Source of the DNA: Candidatus Methanomethylophilaceae archaeon
GTDB taxonomy: Archaea; Thermoplasmatota; Thermoplasmata; Methanomassiliicoccales; Methanomethylophilaceae
Direction of reading: 5' to 3'
NCBI GenBank assembly: GCA_017507885.1
Contig: JAFVZY010000077.1
Coordinates: forward strand, 1 to 49,270
DNA: 49,270 nt
In this document: piece by piece, positions 7,368 to 15,542 of the stretch
Numbering within the stretch: the first letter of the stretch is position 1
Layout: each line of letters opens with the position of its first letter
The notes under the pieces: model-generated
Told to the model about the DNA's origin: nothing
The model's database searches: none
The model's input: the letters and a program-made list of their open reading frames with translations, nothing else
Program-made: the position numbers and the translations under genes

Positions 7368-8276
7368 TCAGGCTATTTCCTTGAATTCCACGATTCCGAA
7401 CTCGCCGTTCAGCTTCCCGAGGGCCTCCTCCAGTTTCACACGGAGTTCGTCCGGGGCGAATTCGCATTTGCCGACATCCATGAAGAGTTCGAGGTTCATG
7501 GACTGGTAGCAGACCTTGATCTTGCTGAAGACTGAGATTAGGTTGACGTTCCATCCGGCGATGACGCTGAGGGCCTGGGTGATGGCACCGGGGCAGTCGG
7601 GTATCGAGAGGGAGGCCTTGACGAGGTTGGTTCCCTCCTTGAAGAACGTGATGGACATGACCCAGGTGTCGGCATCCATGGTCATGAGGACCAGTTGCCC
7701 GTCCATGTCGGGGAGGATGTCCCCGTAGGTCTCCGCGATGTCGAAGCATCCGTCGGTGATGGTCGACGGGTATCCGCGTCTCAGTTCGGTCTTTCCACCC
7801 TCGCTGTGGTTGGATTTGAAGAGCCTTCCGATCTCCGCGGGTTTGATCTCGATCATTATGATCTTGGATACCGAGGGGTCGTCCGCGGATTTCAACGATT
7901 TGAACGAGTCGGACAGGAGGTCGCCCTCTCCGGCGAAGTTGAGGTCGGCCATGAGCTTCCAGACTATCACGGTGTCGGAGATCCCGTTGAGCGATACGGA
8001 GTTCAGGACGTTGATCCCCTTGGAGGCGAGGAATTCCGCGGCCTGTGCGCTGGAGCCGGGGACGTCGTCGAGATACATGGTGATGTGGGACAGGGTGCGG
8101 TAGTTCTCCTGCGGGAACATGGAAAGCATGATCTCGTAGTCCTTGGGACCCTGCTCGGGGTGCTTGAAAAGGGTGCTGTAGACGCATCCCCCGTCTACGA
8201 TTCCCATGGCATCGGACATCCAGTTGTCAATCTTTATCGACGATCCGTCGACCTTAGCGTATTCCCAAATCTTCAT
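7368..8276 (-). CDS. ACT-like domain protein, first gene of the CdhD/CdhE-like cluster
   Basis: 302 residues. Two segments look like ACT-type regulatory domains: one around residues 60-120 (LSHITMYLDDVPGSSAQAAE followed by FLASKGINVLNSVSL), the other around 205-265 (SLSIPDCPGAITQALSVIAG followed by NVNLISVFS). ACT domains bind amino acids or other small ligands and usually regulate a partner. A GATATAAAT-type TATA box at 8309-8316 gives a short leader. The CdhD-like and CdhE-like genes follow within 50 bases on the same strand, so it is probably co-expressed with them and may sense a metabolite for them. No DNA-binding or catalytic domain was recognised. Confidence 0.6.
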   Translation of the reverse strand: MKIWEYAKVDGSSIKIDNWMSDAMGIVDGGCVYSTLFKHPEQGPKDYEIMLSMFPQENYRTLSHITMYLDDVPGSSAQAAEFLASKGINVLNSVSLNGISDTVIVWKLMADLNFAGEGDLLSDSFKSLKSADDPSVSKIIMIEIKPAEIGRLFKSNHSEGGKTELRRGYPSTITDGCFDIAETYGDILPDMDGQLVLMTMDADTWVMSITFFKEGTNLVKASLSIPDCPGAITQALSVIAGWNVNLISVFSKIKVCYQSMNLELFMDVGKCEFAPDELRVKLEEALGKLNGEFGIVEFKEIA

Positions 8277-8332
8277 AGGAGGCCTCGGCCCGAGATATGG
8301 TCCCTTCGATATAAATCTTGTAAGACCCCGTG

Positions 8333-8596
8333 TCAGGGGAACCTCTGGTTCTTGGGGGACGTGAGGGGCTGGGTCCAACACGGTTCCTCGATGTTCCTGT
8401 GTCCCAGGTCCCTGCGTATGTTGGCCACGCTGCCGCCGTCCGAGGGGTCCGACGCGATCCTTCTGATGTCGTCCGACCTTCCGGTGCAACGGGACTCCAT
8501 CCCCGACATGTGCAGTGCGGAATCCATGAGGTCCGCGGCCTCGTTGAGCAGTTCCTCCACCTTCCGGAGGACCGCAATCCTTTCGGAATCGTCCAT
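8333..8596 (-). CDS. Small hypothetical protein
   Basis: 87 residues, not recognised. The first 30 residues (MDDSERIAVLRKVEELLNEA) form an amphipathic helix, possibly coiled coil; the rest is polar and may be disordered. It starts two bases after the zinc-ribbon gene ends and is therefore in the same transcript. Codon usage is like its neighbours, which supports a real gene. Confidence 0.55.
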   Translation of the reverse strand: MDDSERIAVLRKVEELLNEAADLMDSALHMSGMESRCTGRSDDIRRIASDPSDGGSVANIRRDLGHRNIEEPCWTQPLTSPKNQRFP

Positions 8597-8598
8597 TC

Positions 8599-8991
8599 TC
8601 AGAACCTCCTGTTGACGGAGTATCTCGCGGGTCTCCCCATGTTCCCCCTGACGGTGTATCCGCATTGGGGGCATTTCCTCATGAGCTCCACCATCCCGCC
8701 GTCCAGGGTCATGTTCCTGACCGATTTCAGTTTCTCCCTGCACACGGGGCATTTCTCGCCGGTGCCTGTGACCGACGATGCGGAATAGCTGATGGAGACC
8801 GTGAACAATCCCCTTCTGATCCCCACCCTGCGGATGCGTTCGGCCCCCGCACGGTAGTCTCCGTTCATCCCCTTCAACTCCTCCACGACAAGTCTGCACA
8901 ACTCCGTCTGGGAGTGGATGTGCGGATTCCTCACAAGGACGTTGCCTATCGCCTTGGAGATCTCTCCCTCGGAGGGGATTCTGTAGCTCAT
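8599..8991 (-). CDS. Archaeal zinc-ribbon protein with helical N-terminal domain
   Basis: 130 residues. The N-terminal two thirds are predicted helical (EISKAIGNVLVRNPHIHSQT, RLVVEELKGMNGDYRAGAER), resembling a winged-helix-type fold. The C-terminal part has two Cys pairs, CPVC and CPQC, about 30 residues apart, forming a zinc ribbon. The ribbon plus basic residues suggest nucleic-acid binding. It is the first gene of a two-gene unit. No specific family is claimed. Confidence 0.6.
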   Translation of the reverse strand: MSYRIPSEGEISKAIGNVLVRNPHIHSQTELCRLVVEELKGMNGDYRAGAERIRRVGIRRGLFTVSISYSASSVTGTGEKCPVCREKLKSVRNMTLDGGMVELMRKCPQCGYTVRGNMGRPARYSVNRRF

Positions 8992-9078
8992 GTCCCACCG
9001 TATGTAGGGTTCACGTTATTATCTCTGCGTTCCTCCGAGGGCAAGGTTTATGGCATAGCCTCGGGATGTCCCGATGGC

Positions 9079-9164
9079 GCGGGGGTAGCCGAGTCGGCCA
9101 AAGGCGCGGGACTTAAGATCCCGTTCTTAGTGATTCGAGGGTTCGAATCCCTCCCCCCGCACCA
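9079..9164 (+). tRNA. tRNA-Leu (anticodon TAA)
   Basis: A long-variable-arm (class II) tRNA. Acceptor GCGGGGG pairs with CCCCCGC; anticodon stem GGGA/TCCC surrounds CTTAAGA; the variable arm is GTTCTTAGTGATTC; the T loop is TTCGAAT. CCA is encoded at 9162-9164. A TTTATGG box lies about 30 bases upstream. Confidence 0.95.
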
Positions 9165-9173
9165 TGCGTCCGT

Positions 9174-10319
9174 TCAGTTCTTCAGTCTGACCTTCCCACG
9201 GTTGTTGACATAGTTCACCAGGTTCATCCCGGTGAGTTCCACGCTGGATGGCCCGGAACGGACGTAGAACAGTTCGGTTTTGCCCTCCTTGAGGAACACG
9301 GCCTTTCTGGTGGGGTCGCATTTGACCCTGAGCACCAGGCGCCCCTCCTCCATCTCGATGAGTTTGAAGTTGATGTAGGGCAGGAAGCTGTTGCCGATGG
9401 TGCTGGCGATCATGTTGGTGAAATGGAGGTTCAGCTTGTCCTCGTTCTCGAAGCTCTCGATGTCGATGCCGCAGACGGAACCGTCGTCGGAGACCCCGAC
9501 GAGAAGGGTTCCGCCGTCGGAGTTCATGAAGGCCACGAGGGTCTTGAGCACGGCCTTCTCCATCCTCTTGTCCGTCTCCCCCGTCTGGAGGTTCGTCCTC
9601 AGGGTGGATTTGAATTCCAGTCTCTCGGACTCCCCGTCGTGGATCATCTCGAGGATGTCCATCCTCTCCCTGTCGGCGAGACCGAGGACGCCTGAATTGT
9701 CGTCGAGGAACTGGTTGACGGTGAGTCTGAACAGGGGGTGGTCCCTGTATCTGATGTACAGCAGGTTGACTATGATCGCGCCCAGGGTGACCCCGAGCAT
9801 ACCGTTCATGACCGTGTCCATCGGCTGCGGGGTGTAGATGGACCAGACCTTGGCGAGATAGTGTTGGGCCATCATCATGAACGCGTAGACGGACATCGCC
9901 ACGGAGCTGGAGAATCCCGCGACGATCAGGGGGTTCTCGTCCCTGAGTCCGGGTGTGGATTTCATCAGGATGAACACCGCGATCAGACCCAGTAGGGCGA
10001 GGTTGATTCCGGACACTATGCTGGAGACCATCACAAGGGCCCAGGACCCGTCTCCGAACACCCTGGTGGCCAGTCCCAGGTAGAACGACAGGATCATCAG
10101 GAGCATGGTCGCAGGGGGGATGTTTATCGCCTTCCTGTCGCTGACGACGGCGGCGATCAGGATGGCCATGAACGGGACGGTGAGCACGAGGTCGCCGCTC
10201 TCGCCGGCGTACAGGCCGATGGCGACGACCACGATGGTGGCGACCAGGGCCAGGATGTACAGTCCGGTCGGCGTGTCCCTCCATCCCTTCCTCTTCTCGG
10301 AGGGGGTTTCTTTATTCAT
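9174..10319 (-). CDS. Membrane protein with C-terminal AlbA_2 (Schlafen-type) domain
   Basis: 381 residues. The first ~190 residues contain about six hydrophobic segments (for example LYILALVATIVVVAIGLYAG and VMVSSIVSGINLALLGLIAV). The cytoplasmic C-terminal half carries an AlbA_2 domain: SERLEFKSTLR, AVLKTLVAFMNSDGGTLLVG, VSDDGSVCGID, then NSFLPYINFKLI and a basic C-terminal extension. AlbA_2 domains are linked to nucleic-acid binding and occur in putative regulators. An ATTATAAAG box at 10341-10349 gives a leaderless start. It diverges from the hairpin-rich candidate RNA gene about 80 bases away. Confidence 0.8.
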   Translation of the reverse strand: MNKETPSEKRKGWRDTPTGLYILALVATIVVVAIGLYAGESGDLVLTVPFMAILIAAVVSDRKAINIPPATMLLMILSFYLGLATRVFGDGSWALVMVSSIVSGINLALLGLIAVFILMKSTPGLRDENPLIVAGFSSSVAMSVYAFMMMAQHYLAKVWSIYTPQPMDTVMNGMLGVTLGAIIVNLLYIRYRDHPLFRLTVNQFLDDNSGVLGLADRERMDILEMIHDGESERLEFKSTLRTNLQTGETDKRMEKAVLKTLVAFMNSDGGTLLVGVSDDGSVCGIDIESFENEDKLNLHFTNMIASTIGNSFLPYINFKLIEMEEGRLVLRVKCDPTRKAVFLKEGKTELFYVRSGPSSVELTGMNLVNYVNNRGKVRLKN

Positions 10320-10395
10320 ACGACCGGAATCGCGTTTCACTTTATAATCTCGTGAACCCCTTCGATAACACCAATGTCGAAACAATGAGGGACAA

Positions 10396-10403
10396 TTATA
10401 TAA
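10396..10403 (+). promoter_or_regulatory. TATA box of the candidate structured RNA
   Basis: TTATATAA on the plus strand in a stretch with no reading frame downstream. It predicts transcription from about 10424-10428, just before the first hairpin at 10440. Confidence 0.5.
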
Positions 10404-10423
10404 ACATGGACGTATGTCATGGA

Positions 10424-10711
10424 ATCGTGCAGGGGATGACGGCCCCGAAGGGCCGAGTACCTTGAGGGTACCAGTCATAATGGTCTTATGACCAATCGAT
10501 AACAATCGACAGGTTGCCGATTGTTATCTCCATCCGGAATCCTCCATTCCGGTACCTTTTGAAGGTAAACACATATTCGCCTCCTACCGAAACATGGTTC
10601 CGTGGCAGTCGGGGAGTACCAGTCCCTGGTTGACCACGGACTTACCATTCCAGTATTTATGTATGGATGTTGTTATATATTAATGTAATCACGTGAGTAC
10701 AGGATTTTTTT
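10424..10711 (+). ncRNA. Candidate novel structured RNA with seven consecutive hairpins
   Basis: A gene-free stretch with seven non-overlapping inverted repeats in 200 bases. Stems lie at 10440-10445/10450-10455, 10457-10461/10467-10471, 10474-10480/10486-10492, 10498-10508/10518-10528 (11 bp, perfect), 10534-10540/10546-10552, 10553-10558/10562-10567 and 10599-10605/10634-10640; the last encloses a further GGGA/TCCC pair. Loops are 3-9 bases, except in the last hairpin. A TATA box sits at 10396-10403 and a T-run at about 10705-10711 could end the transcript. The tRNA, RNase P and SRP RNA signatures I could recall are absent. The limits are inferred from promoter and T-run only. Confidence 0.5.
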
Positions 10712-10823
10712 ATGGATGTTGAAATTATCCCTCGCCATCCTCCGATTGTCCGGTTGAAAAAGCTCGTATGAACCGTATTCTCCCCGCCATGGCACTCTCG
10801 CCACTGTTATATTACGGGCGCGA

Positions 10824-10833
10824 GTTTATATAC
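10824..10833 (+). promoter_or_regulatory. TATA box of the 10870 gene
   Basis: GTTTATATAC core, predicting transcription from about 10854, some 16 bases before the TTG start at 10870. Confidence 0.5.
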
Positions 10834-10869
10834 GCTATCGGGTTTCGAGGCCCTACTGGAGTTATAATC

Positions 10870-11253
10870 TTGGCTGGTCAAATCAAAAAGAACAAGGTCG
10901 TCGTCGGCACCCGTTCCCCGTCAACCGGTGGGGACAACAAGCCCGGACCCAACAGCAACAAGAAGGGAGGAAGCGGCAAGCCCCGCCCCAAGGAGTCCAC
11001 CAAAAGGCAGGCTATGCTGAACACCCACAGGATAAATCCCTTCAAATACGATATGAACGAGATCCTTTCCGCGTCCTCCATGGACCCCTCGAAGGCATCT
11101 TCGTTCCTTGCAACCGTCATCGCCAAGGCATCCCGTGTCTCCACCAAGGATGCCAAGGAATTCGTCAAGACGTTCCTGGATTCCGGGGACCTCACCAAGG
11201 ACGAATACGACCGCATCAACAAGCTTCTCGACAGGTACAGCAAGTTCCGTTGA
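10870..11253 (+). CDS. Hypothetical protein with basic low-complexity N-terminus
   Basis: 127 residues from a TTG start. The frame stays open upstream to 10768, but that region contains the TATA box. The first 50 residues are rich in Lys, Gly, Pro and Ser (including NSNKKGGSGKPRPKES) and probably disordered. The last 65 residues are helical (SFLATVIAKASRVSTKDAKE, then FVKTFLDSGDLTKDEYDRIN). The composition suits an RNA- or DNA-binding protein, but no family is recognised. It leads a run with the PPC protein and the ABC_ATPase gene, nine bases before the former. Confidence 0.65.
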   Translation: MAGQIKKNKVVVGTRSPSTGGDNKPGPNSNKKGGSGKPRPKESTKRQAMLNTHRINPFKYDMNEILSASSMDPSKASSFLATVIAKASRVSTKDAKEFVKTFLDSGDLTKDEYDRINKLLDRYSKFR

Positions 11254-11262
11254 GGGCTTCAC

Positions 11263-11712
11263 ATGAGATCAGCCCAGCTCGAACCCAGAAGGGTCTTCGT
11301 CCTCCGTCTGGAGGACGGGGAGATCCTTCACGAGGTGGTCGAGTCTTTCTGCGAATCGAACGGCATAGCGTACGCCACCGTAACGGCCACGGGCGGCGTG
11401 GATGCCGGTTCGTATTTCACCGTCGGCCCCCGTGCTCCTGTGGGGGACACGATAGAACCGTTGACGCACACCCTTTCCGAACCCTGCGAATTGACCGGCA
11501 CGGGTACGGTGTTCCCCGATGCGGACGGGAATCCGATCATGCACATGCACGGATCCGTCGGAAGGGACGGAAAATCGGTCACCGGTTGTTTCAGGAGGAG
11601 GATGGTCGCCTGGTTGGTCCTCGAGGTGGTCATTCAGGAGCTGGTCGGCTCCGGTCCCGTCAGGGAGGTCTCCGACCCGAGGATCGAATCCAAGCTTCTC
11701 GAGATCAGGTGA
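11263..11712 (+). CDS. PPC (DUF296) domain DNA-binding protein
   Basis: 149 residues, the size of stand-alone archaeal PPC/DUF296 proteins related to plant AT-hook PPC domains. Visible features are RVFVLRLEDGEILHEVVESF, a central TATGGVDAGSYF, GTGTVFPDADGNPIMHMHGS with the His pair that binds metal in this family, and GCFRRRMVAWLVLEV. Members form trimers; their cellular role in archaea is poorly defined. It is in an operon with the preceding hypothetical gene and the following ABC_ATPase. Confidence 0.88.
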   Translation: MRSAQLEPRRVFVLRLEDGEILHEVVESFCESNGIAYATVTATGGVDAGSYFTVGPRAPVGDTIEPLTHTLSEPCELTGTGTVFPDADGNPIMHMHGSVGRDGKSVTGCFRRRMVAWLVLEVVIQELVGSGPVREVSDPRIESKLLEIR

Positions 11713-11717
11713 GTTTC

Positions 11718-13337
11718 ATGGCAACAGAGGAAGTGCTTCGCAAGACGTTGAAGAACGCGGACGGTAAACCCTTCGTCAAATACAAGGGTCTGGAGAACAA
11801 CTTCGTCCTGGAGGATTTCGAGATCATATTCGACGAGATCCAGAACGACAGGATGGGGCACACCTCCATGAGGGTAAGGGTTCCGATGAAGAGGGCGGGT
11901 TTCCCCGAGGACACCCATTCCACCGAATCCCGTGCCATCGCCCTCAGGGACCTGATAGCGAGGCGCTTCTGGGAATCCGCACGCACCCATGCCCGTTCAC
12001 CCATACCCAAGACGGGCGGAGGGGAGGTGTACATGCCCCGTCCCGGCCAGGAGGTCCTGGAAAGGGCCTGCATACAGGTCACCGAATACCACGTGGAGGC
12101 CCGTTTCACCGCGGATCTGCCGTCGATAGGCAACAAGGTCTCCGCCACCGCGATGGAACTCCTGATATTCGGCAGAATCGCGACCATCGTCTCGGAGTCC
12201 ATGCTGTATTCCGCATACAAGCAGTCCAAACTCTACAATCACCTGTTCACCGTGGAGAACGCCGATTACATCCGCTCGCAGTTGGATTCCAGGGGATTGA
12301 CCGCATTCATCGCGGAGGGCTCCATCCTCCCCCGCAGGGAGGACGACCTCGCACCCATGACCGATGCCGTCCCATTCGGTTGCGATCCATCCCTCATGGT
12401 GGAGTTCGAGGTCCCCAACGGGGAGCCCGTCAGAGGTCTGGGGATCCCCAAGGGATTCACCGCGGTGGTGGGTTCCGGAGGTTCCGGCAGGTCAACCCTC
12501 GTCGACGCCCTGTTCGCAGGGGTGTACGACCACATCCCCGGTGACGGGAGGGAGTACGTGATCTCCGCATCCGATGCGTCCTTCGTCATCGACGAGAGGG
12601 GACGTCCCGTCAACACCGTCGACGTCTCCGCGTTCGTGGAGGGCGGTTCCAAGGTCCAGACCCCCCGTTCATCCTCCGCCATGTCGCAGTTCGCGTCCGT
12701 CTCCGAATCCATCGAGACGGGTTCATCCCTGGTCATCGTGGACGAGGAGTATTCCCACCCCACCGTCATCAGGAGGGGATTCCCAGGAACATCCTCCAGG
12801 GAGACGCCCCTGTCCGAACTCGGACACTCCATGGGCGAATCGGGAGTCTCGTTGATCATGGTCACGGGTGACGAATCCGCCGTAAGGTCCGCGGACCTCG
12901 TGTTGATGATCGACGATTTCCGTGTGGTCAGGGCGGATGTCGAATGCACACCCGGCAGGGCGGTGTTCGCCACACCCGCGAAGCGTTACCCCGTATCCAA
13001 GGGGATGTCCTTCGAGAAGAGCCGCAAGGAGGTCAGCACCTCCGCCGTATCCGTCAGGACGGTGGAGATCGGGGAGCAGAAGGTGGACGTCCCCATGGCG
13101 GGGTTGTTCGACATGTCCCAGACCCGTGCGGTGGCCGACGCCATAGCCATCGCGAAGGAACTCATGGACGGGTCCCGTTCGATGCTCGACGTGTGCACAC
13201 AGGCGATATCCCAGATGAAGGCGGAGGATTCCGCACAGGACAGCGGTACCGGGATGCACCATGCATACCCGAGGCCGATGGATGTGGCCGCGGTTCTGAA
13301 CAGGCATCCCGGACTGCTCGTGATAAGAAAGGATTGA
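11718..13337 (+). CDS. Predicted ABC-class ATPase (ABC_ATPase, COG3044-like)
   Basis: 539 residues, typical of the stand-alone soluble ABC_ATPase family (PF09818). The N-terminal ~230 residues form the family's own domain (SMRVRVPMKRAGFPEDTHST, GGGEVYMPRPGQEVLERACI). The nucleotide-binding part begins at about 250 with GSGGSGRSTL; the family normally has Lys in the P-loop where Arg258 stands. YDHIPGDGREYVI follows. A signature-like SSAMSQFASVSESIETG and a Walker B VIVDEEYSH are recognisable. The function of the family is unknown. The altered P-loop suggests weak or absent hydrolysis. It lies six bases after the PPC gene. Confidence 0.8.
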   Translation: MATEEVLRKTLKNADGKPFVKYKGLENNFVLEDFEIIFDEIQNDRMGHTSMRVRVPMKRAGFPEDTHSTESRAIALRDLIARRFWESARTHARSPIPKTGGGEVYMPRPGQEVLERACIQVTEYHVEARFTADLPSIGNKVSATAMELLIFGRIATIVSESMLYSAYKQSKLYNHLFTVENADYIRSQLDSRGLTAFIAEGSILPRREDDLAPMTDAVPFGCDPSLMVEFEVPNGEPVRGLGIPKGFTAVVGSGGSGRSTLVDALFAGVYDHIPGDGREYVISASDASFVIDERGRPVNTVDVSAFVEGGSKVQTPRSSSAMSQFASVSESIETGSSLVIVDEEYSHPTVIRRGFPGTSSRETPLSELGHSMGESGVSLIMVTGDESAVRSADLVLMIDDFRVVRADVECTPGRAVFATPAKRYPVSKGMSFEKSRKEVSTSAVSVRTVEIGEQKVDVPMAGLFDMSQTRAVADAIAIAKELMDGSRSMLDVCTQAISQMKAEDSAQDSGTGMHHAYPRPMDVAAVLNRHPGLLVIRKD

Positions 13338-13345
13338 AACGGGTT

Positions 13346-13705
13346 TCAACGGCGGTTGTTGCCGTAGCAGTCCTGCCAGTGGTTGAACACCTTGTCGGCG
13401 TACTGGCTCATATGGACCTGGTCCGCCTTGTTGTCCGGAACCACGAATCCCCTGATGGGGTATTCCTTGTCGCAGTAGGGGCACCTGACGTTGGGGCAGT
13501 TCTGACTGGCCTTGGGGCATGCCTTGCATGCGACGGCCCTGGACTGGAAGAGGCTGAACTCCCTTCCGCAGTTGGGGCACAGGTATCTGCGTGCGGCGAC
13601 CTTCAGGTCGTTGTTGATCCCCGCGGCCCTCTCCTCGGGCGTGATCCAGATGGGTGCACGGGGCGAGAGGGGGGTGTTGTAGGAGGGTCTGTCGTAATCG
13701 GCCAT
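13346..13705 (-). CDS. Small protein with two Cys-rich zinc-binding clusters
   Basis: 119 residues. Residues ~40-95 hold CPNCGREF, CKACPKASQNCPN and RCPYCDKEY, enough for two zinc sites. The N-terminus is short and polar, and the C-terminus (DQVHMSQYADKVFNHWQDC) is helical. This looks like an archaeal zinc-ribbon nucleic-acid or protein adaptor; the family was not identified. The ATG is three bases after the GGGP synthase stop, so they form one transcript. Confidence 0.65.
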   Translation of the reverse strand: MADYDRPSYNTPLSPRAPIWITPEERAAGINNDLKVAARRYLCPNCGREFSLFQSRAVACKACPKASQNCPNVRCPYCDKEYPIRGFVVPDNKADQVHMSQYADKVFNHWQDCYGNNRR

Positions 13706-13707
13706 CT

Positions 13708-14448
13708 TCAGATCCCCTTCGCCGCTTTGACGACTGCCCTGAGCTTGGTGTCGTCGTCGCATTGTTCGATCAGGGTTCCGGTGACGATCATGTCGGCACC
13801 CGCCTTTCTCGCGGCCTCTGCGGCTTCGGGGGTCCTGATTCCTCCTCCGATGATTACGGGGATGTTCACGGCCTTCTTGACCGCGGAGATCATCTCCGGG
13901 GGAACGGGCCTGTCCGCTCCGGATCCCGCTTCGAAATACACGAAGGACATTCCGTACATCTCGCAGGTCAACGCGTACGCGACCGCCGTGTCGATGTCGT
14001 CCTGTTTCACGGGAACGGCCTTTCCGACCTCCCCTACCTTCATTCCCGGCTCGACGATGACGTATCCCATGGAGATGGGCTCGATACCGAGTTTCTTGAC
14101 GTAGGGTGCGGCGTACACCTGATATCCAACGACGAACTCCATCTTGGAACTGTTCATCATGGACATGAAGAAGAGCGCATCGACATCGGCGGAGAGCTCC
14201 TGGGGGCCACCGGGGAAGTGGATGGTGGGGAGTCCCGACGCCTCCTTGATGGCCAACGCGGTGGCCGAGAGGTTCTCTGAGGTGACTCCGGTGGATCCGC
14301 CGATCATGATCGCGTCGGTTCCCGCCTCCTTGATCCTGCGTGCGATCTCGCCGGCCTCCTGAGGGGTCTGCTTGTCCGGATCTATGAGTGCGAGATGCAG
14401 GGTTCCCTGGGGAATCCTGTCCAAGAGATACTGTTTGACCGTCATCAT
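13708..14448 (-). CDS. Geranylgeranylglyceryl phosphate synthase
   Basis: 246 residues. It makes the first ether bond of archaeal membrane lipids, joining geranylgeranyl diphosphate to sn-glycerol-1-phosphate. Motifs of the PcrB/GGGPS barrel are HLALIDPDKQTPQEAGEIA, DAIMIGGSTGVT, PTIHFPGGPQELS, FVYFEAGSGADRPVP and the phosphate-binding PVIIGGGIRTPEAA and GADMIVTGTLIEQ. The start may be ATG 14448 or the adjacent ATG 14445; a GTGAT sits just upstream. It is followed by the small zinc protein gene. Confidence 0.95.
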   Translation of the reverse strand: MMTVKQYLLDRIPQGTLHLALIDPDKQTPQEAGEIARRIKEAGTDAIMIGGSTGVTSENLSATALAIKEASGLPTIHFPGGPQELSADVDALFFMSMMNSSKMEFVVGYQVYAAPYVKKLGIEPISMGYVIVEPGMKVGEVGKAVPVKQDDIDTAVAYALTCEMYGMSFVYFEAGSGADRPVPPEMISAVKKAVNIPVIIGGGIRTPEAAEAARKAGADMIVTGTLIEQCDDDTKLRAVVKAAKGI

Positions 14449-14531
14449 AATCACTTTTTTCATCCTCGGACGCGATTCTAAAGCCTTATCCAAGGTTCAA
14501 TGGATGAGCATATACGGGTACTATAAAAACA

Positions 14532-15527
14532 TCATCGCGGACGGAATATGTGGTAATGCCTGGACAGCGAACCGTGGACCCTTTGGAGGTACATGGCCTC
14601 CAACGTCATGGATTCGAAGGACACCTCGTGCGGCAGGACCACTCCCGCGCGTCCACCCTCGGACAGTACCCTGGGGATGGCCTCGCCCGCCCTCCTGTAG
14701 ATGTCGTCGATGTTCTCTCCGCCGGTCTTGGTGGACCTTCCGTATGGCGGGTCTGTGCATACCGCATCGATTCCCGAGAATCTGTCGCCTATGGAACCTA
14801 TGTCGAGCACCTCGAAGTCGTGGAGGTCGAGACCGTAGAACTCCATGTTCTCCTGGCATCCGATGACCATCTCCTCGTCGAAGTCCGATGCGACGGCCTT
14901 CATGCCCATCTCCGCGGCCTCGATGACGATCCCCCCGGTTCCGCAGAAGGGGTCCAGGACGGTTCCGCCCCTCTTCACGCCGGTGAGGTTGATCAGGGCG
15001 CGGGCGTACTTGGGGTGCAACGATATGGGTGAGAAGAACGGTCTCTCCCCGACCTTCCTCTTCTCCAGAAGGTCGGTCTCGGTGACCCTCTGTTCGATGT
15101 AGAGGTGGACCTTGTCGCACATCTGCATCCTGACCACGGTGTCGGGGTGTTTCAGGTTCACGTCGTTGTGCCTGGAGAGTATCCCCCCGACCTTCCTGAT
15201 GATCCCCTGCGAATCCACATCCCTCATCATCCCCTCGAACCTCTTTCCACGGACCGCGAAGGTCCCTTCGGGGAGCACCGTGGATTCGATGTTGGAGACG
15301 TCGTCGGGGTCGTATTCGCCGATGTAGCGACCGATGCTGTGGGTCAATGCGATACGGTCGGCGATCGGGTCCAGGAACCTTTCATCGAATGCGGCCACCA
15401 CATAACCGGGTCCGGAGGATACGATCTCGAAACCGTCTGTCTCTGCTTCGAGGCATCTCACGACCTCGGCACGGGGCATGTCCTTGGATTCACCGGACAG
15501 TTCGAAGAAGAATTGGGGGGTAGTCAC
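14532..15527 (-). CDS. tRNA (guanine(10)-N2)-dimethyltransferase
   Basis: 331 residues, full length for archaeal Trm-G10/Trm11. It dimethylates G10 of tRNA with S-adenosylmethionine. The N-terminal half is a THUMP-type RNA-binding region. The C-terminal half is a Rossmann methyltransferase: PFFSPISLHPKYARALINL, VLDPFCGTGGIVIEAAEMG, ASDFDEEMVIGCQENM and the catalytic CTDPPYGRST. It begins 15 bases after radA on the same strand, so it is likely co-transcribed. Confidence 0.93.
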   Translation of the reverse strand: MTTPQFFFELSGESKDMPRAEVVRCLEAETDGFEIVSSGPGYVVAAFDERFLDPIADRIALTHSIGRYIGEYDPDDVSNIESTVLPEGTFAVRGKRFEGMMRDVDSQGIIRKVGGILSRHNDVNLKHPDTVVRMQMCDKVHLYIEQRVTETDLLEKRKVGERPFFSPISLHPKYARALINLTGVKRGGTVLDPFCGTGGIVIEAAEMGMKAVASDFDEEMVIGCQENMEFYGLDLHDFEVLDIGSIGDRFSGIDAVCTDPPYGRSTKTGGENIDDIYRRAGEAIPRVLSEGGRAGVVLPHEVSFESMTLEAMYLQRVHGSLSRHYHIFRPR

Positions 15528-15542
15528 ACCCCCCTTTAGGTT

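Noticed and set aside
10424-10711. SRP RNA or RNase P RNA
   Set aside because: The conserved helix-8/GGAAGGGAGCAG-type motif of SRP and the GAGGAAAGTCC and ACAGAAA elements of RNase P were looked for and not seen.
10768-10869. Upstream start of the basic hypothetical protein
   Set aside because: The TATA box at 10824-10833 lies inside this extension, so transcription would begin after it.
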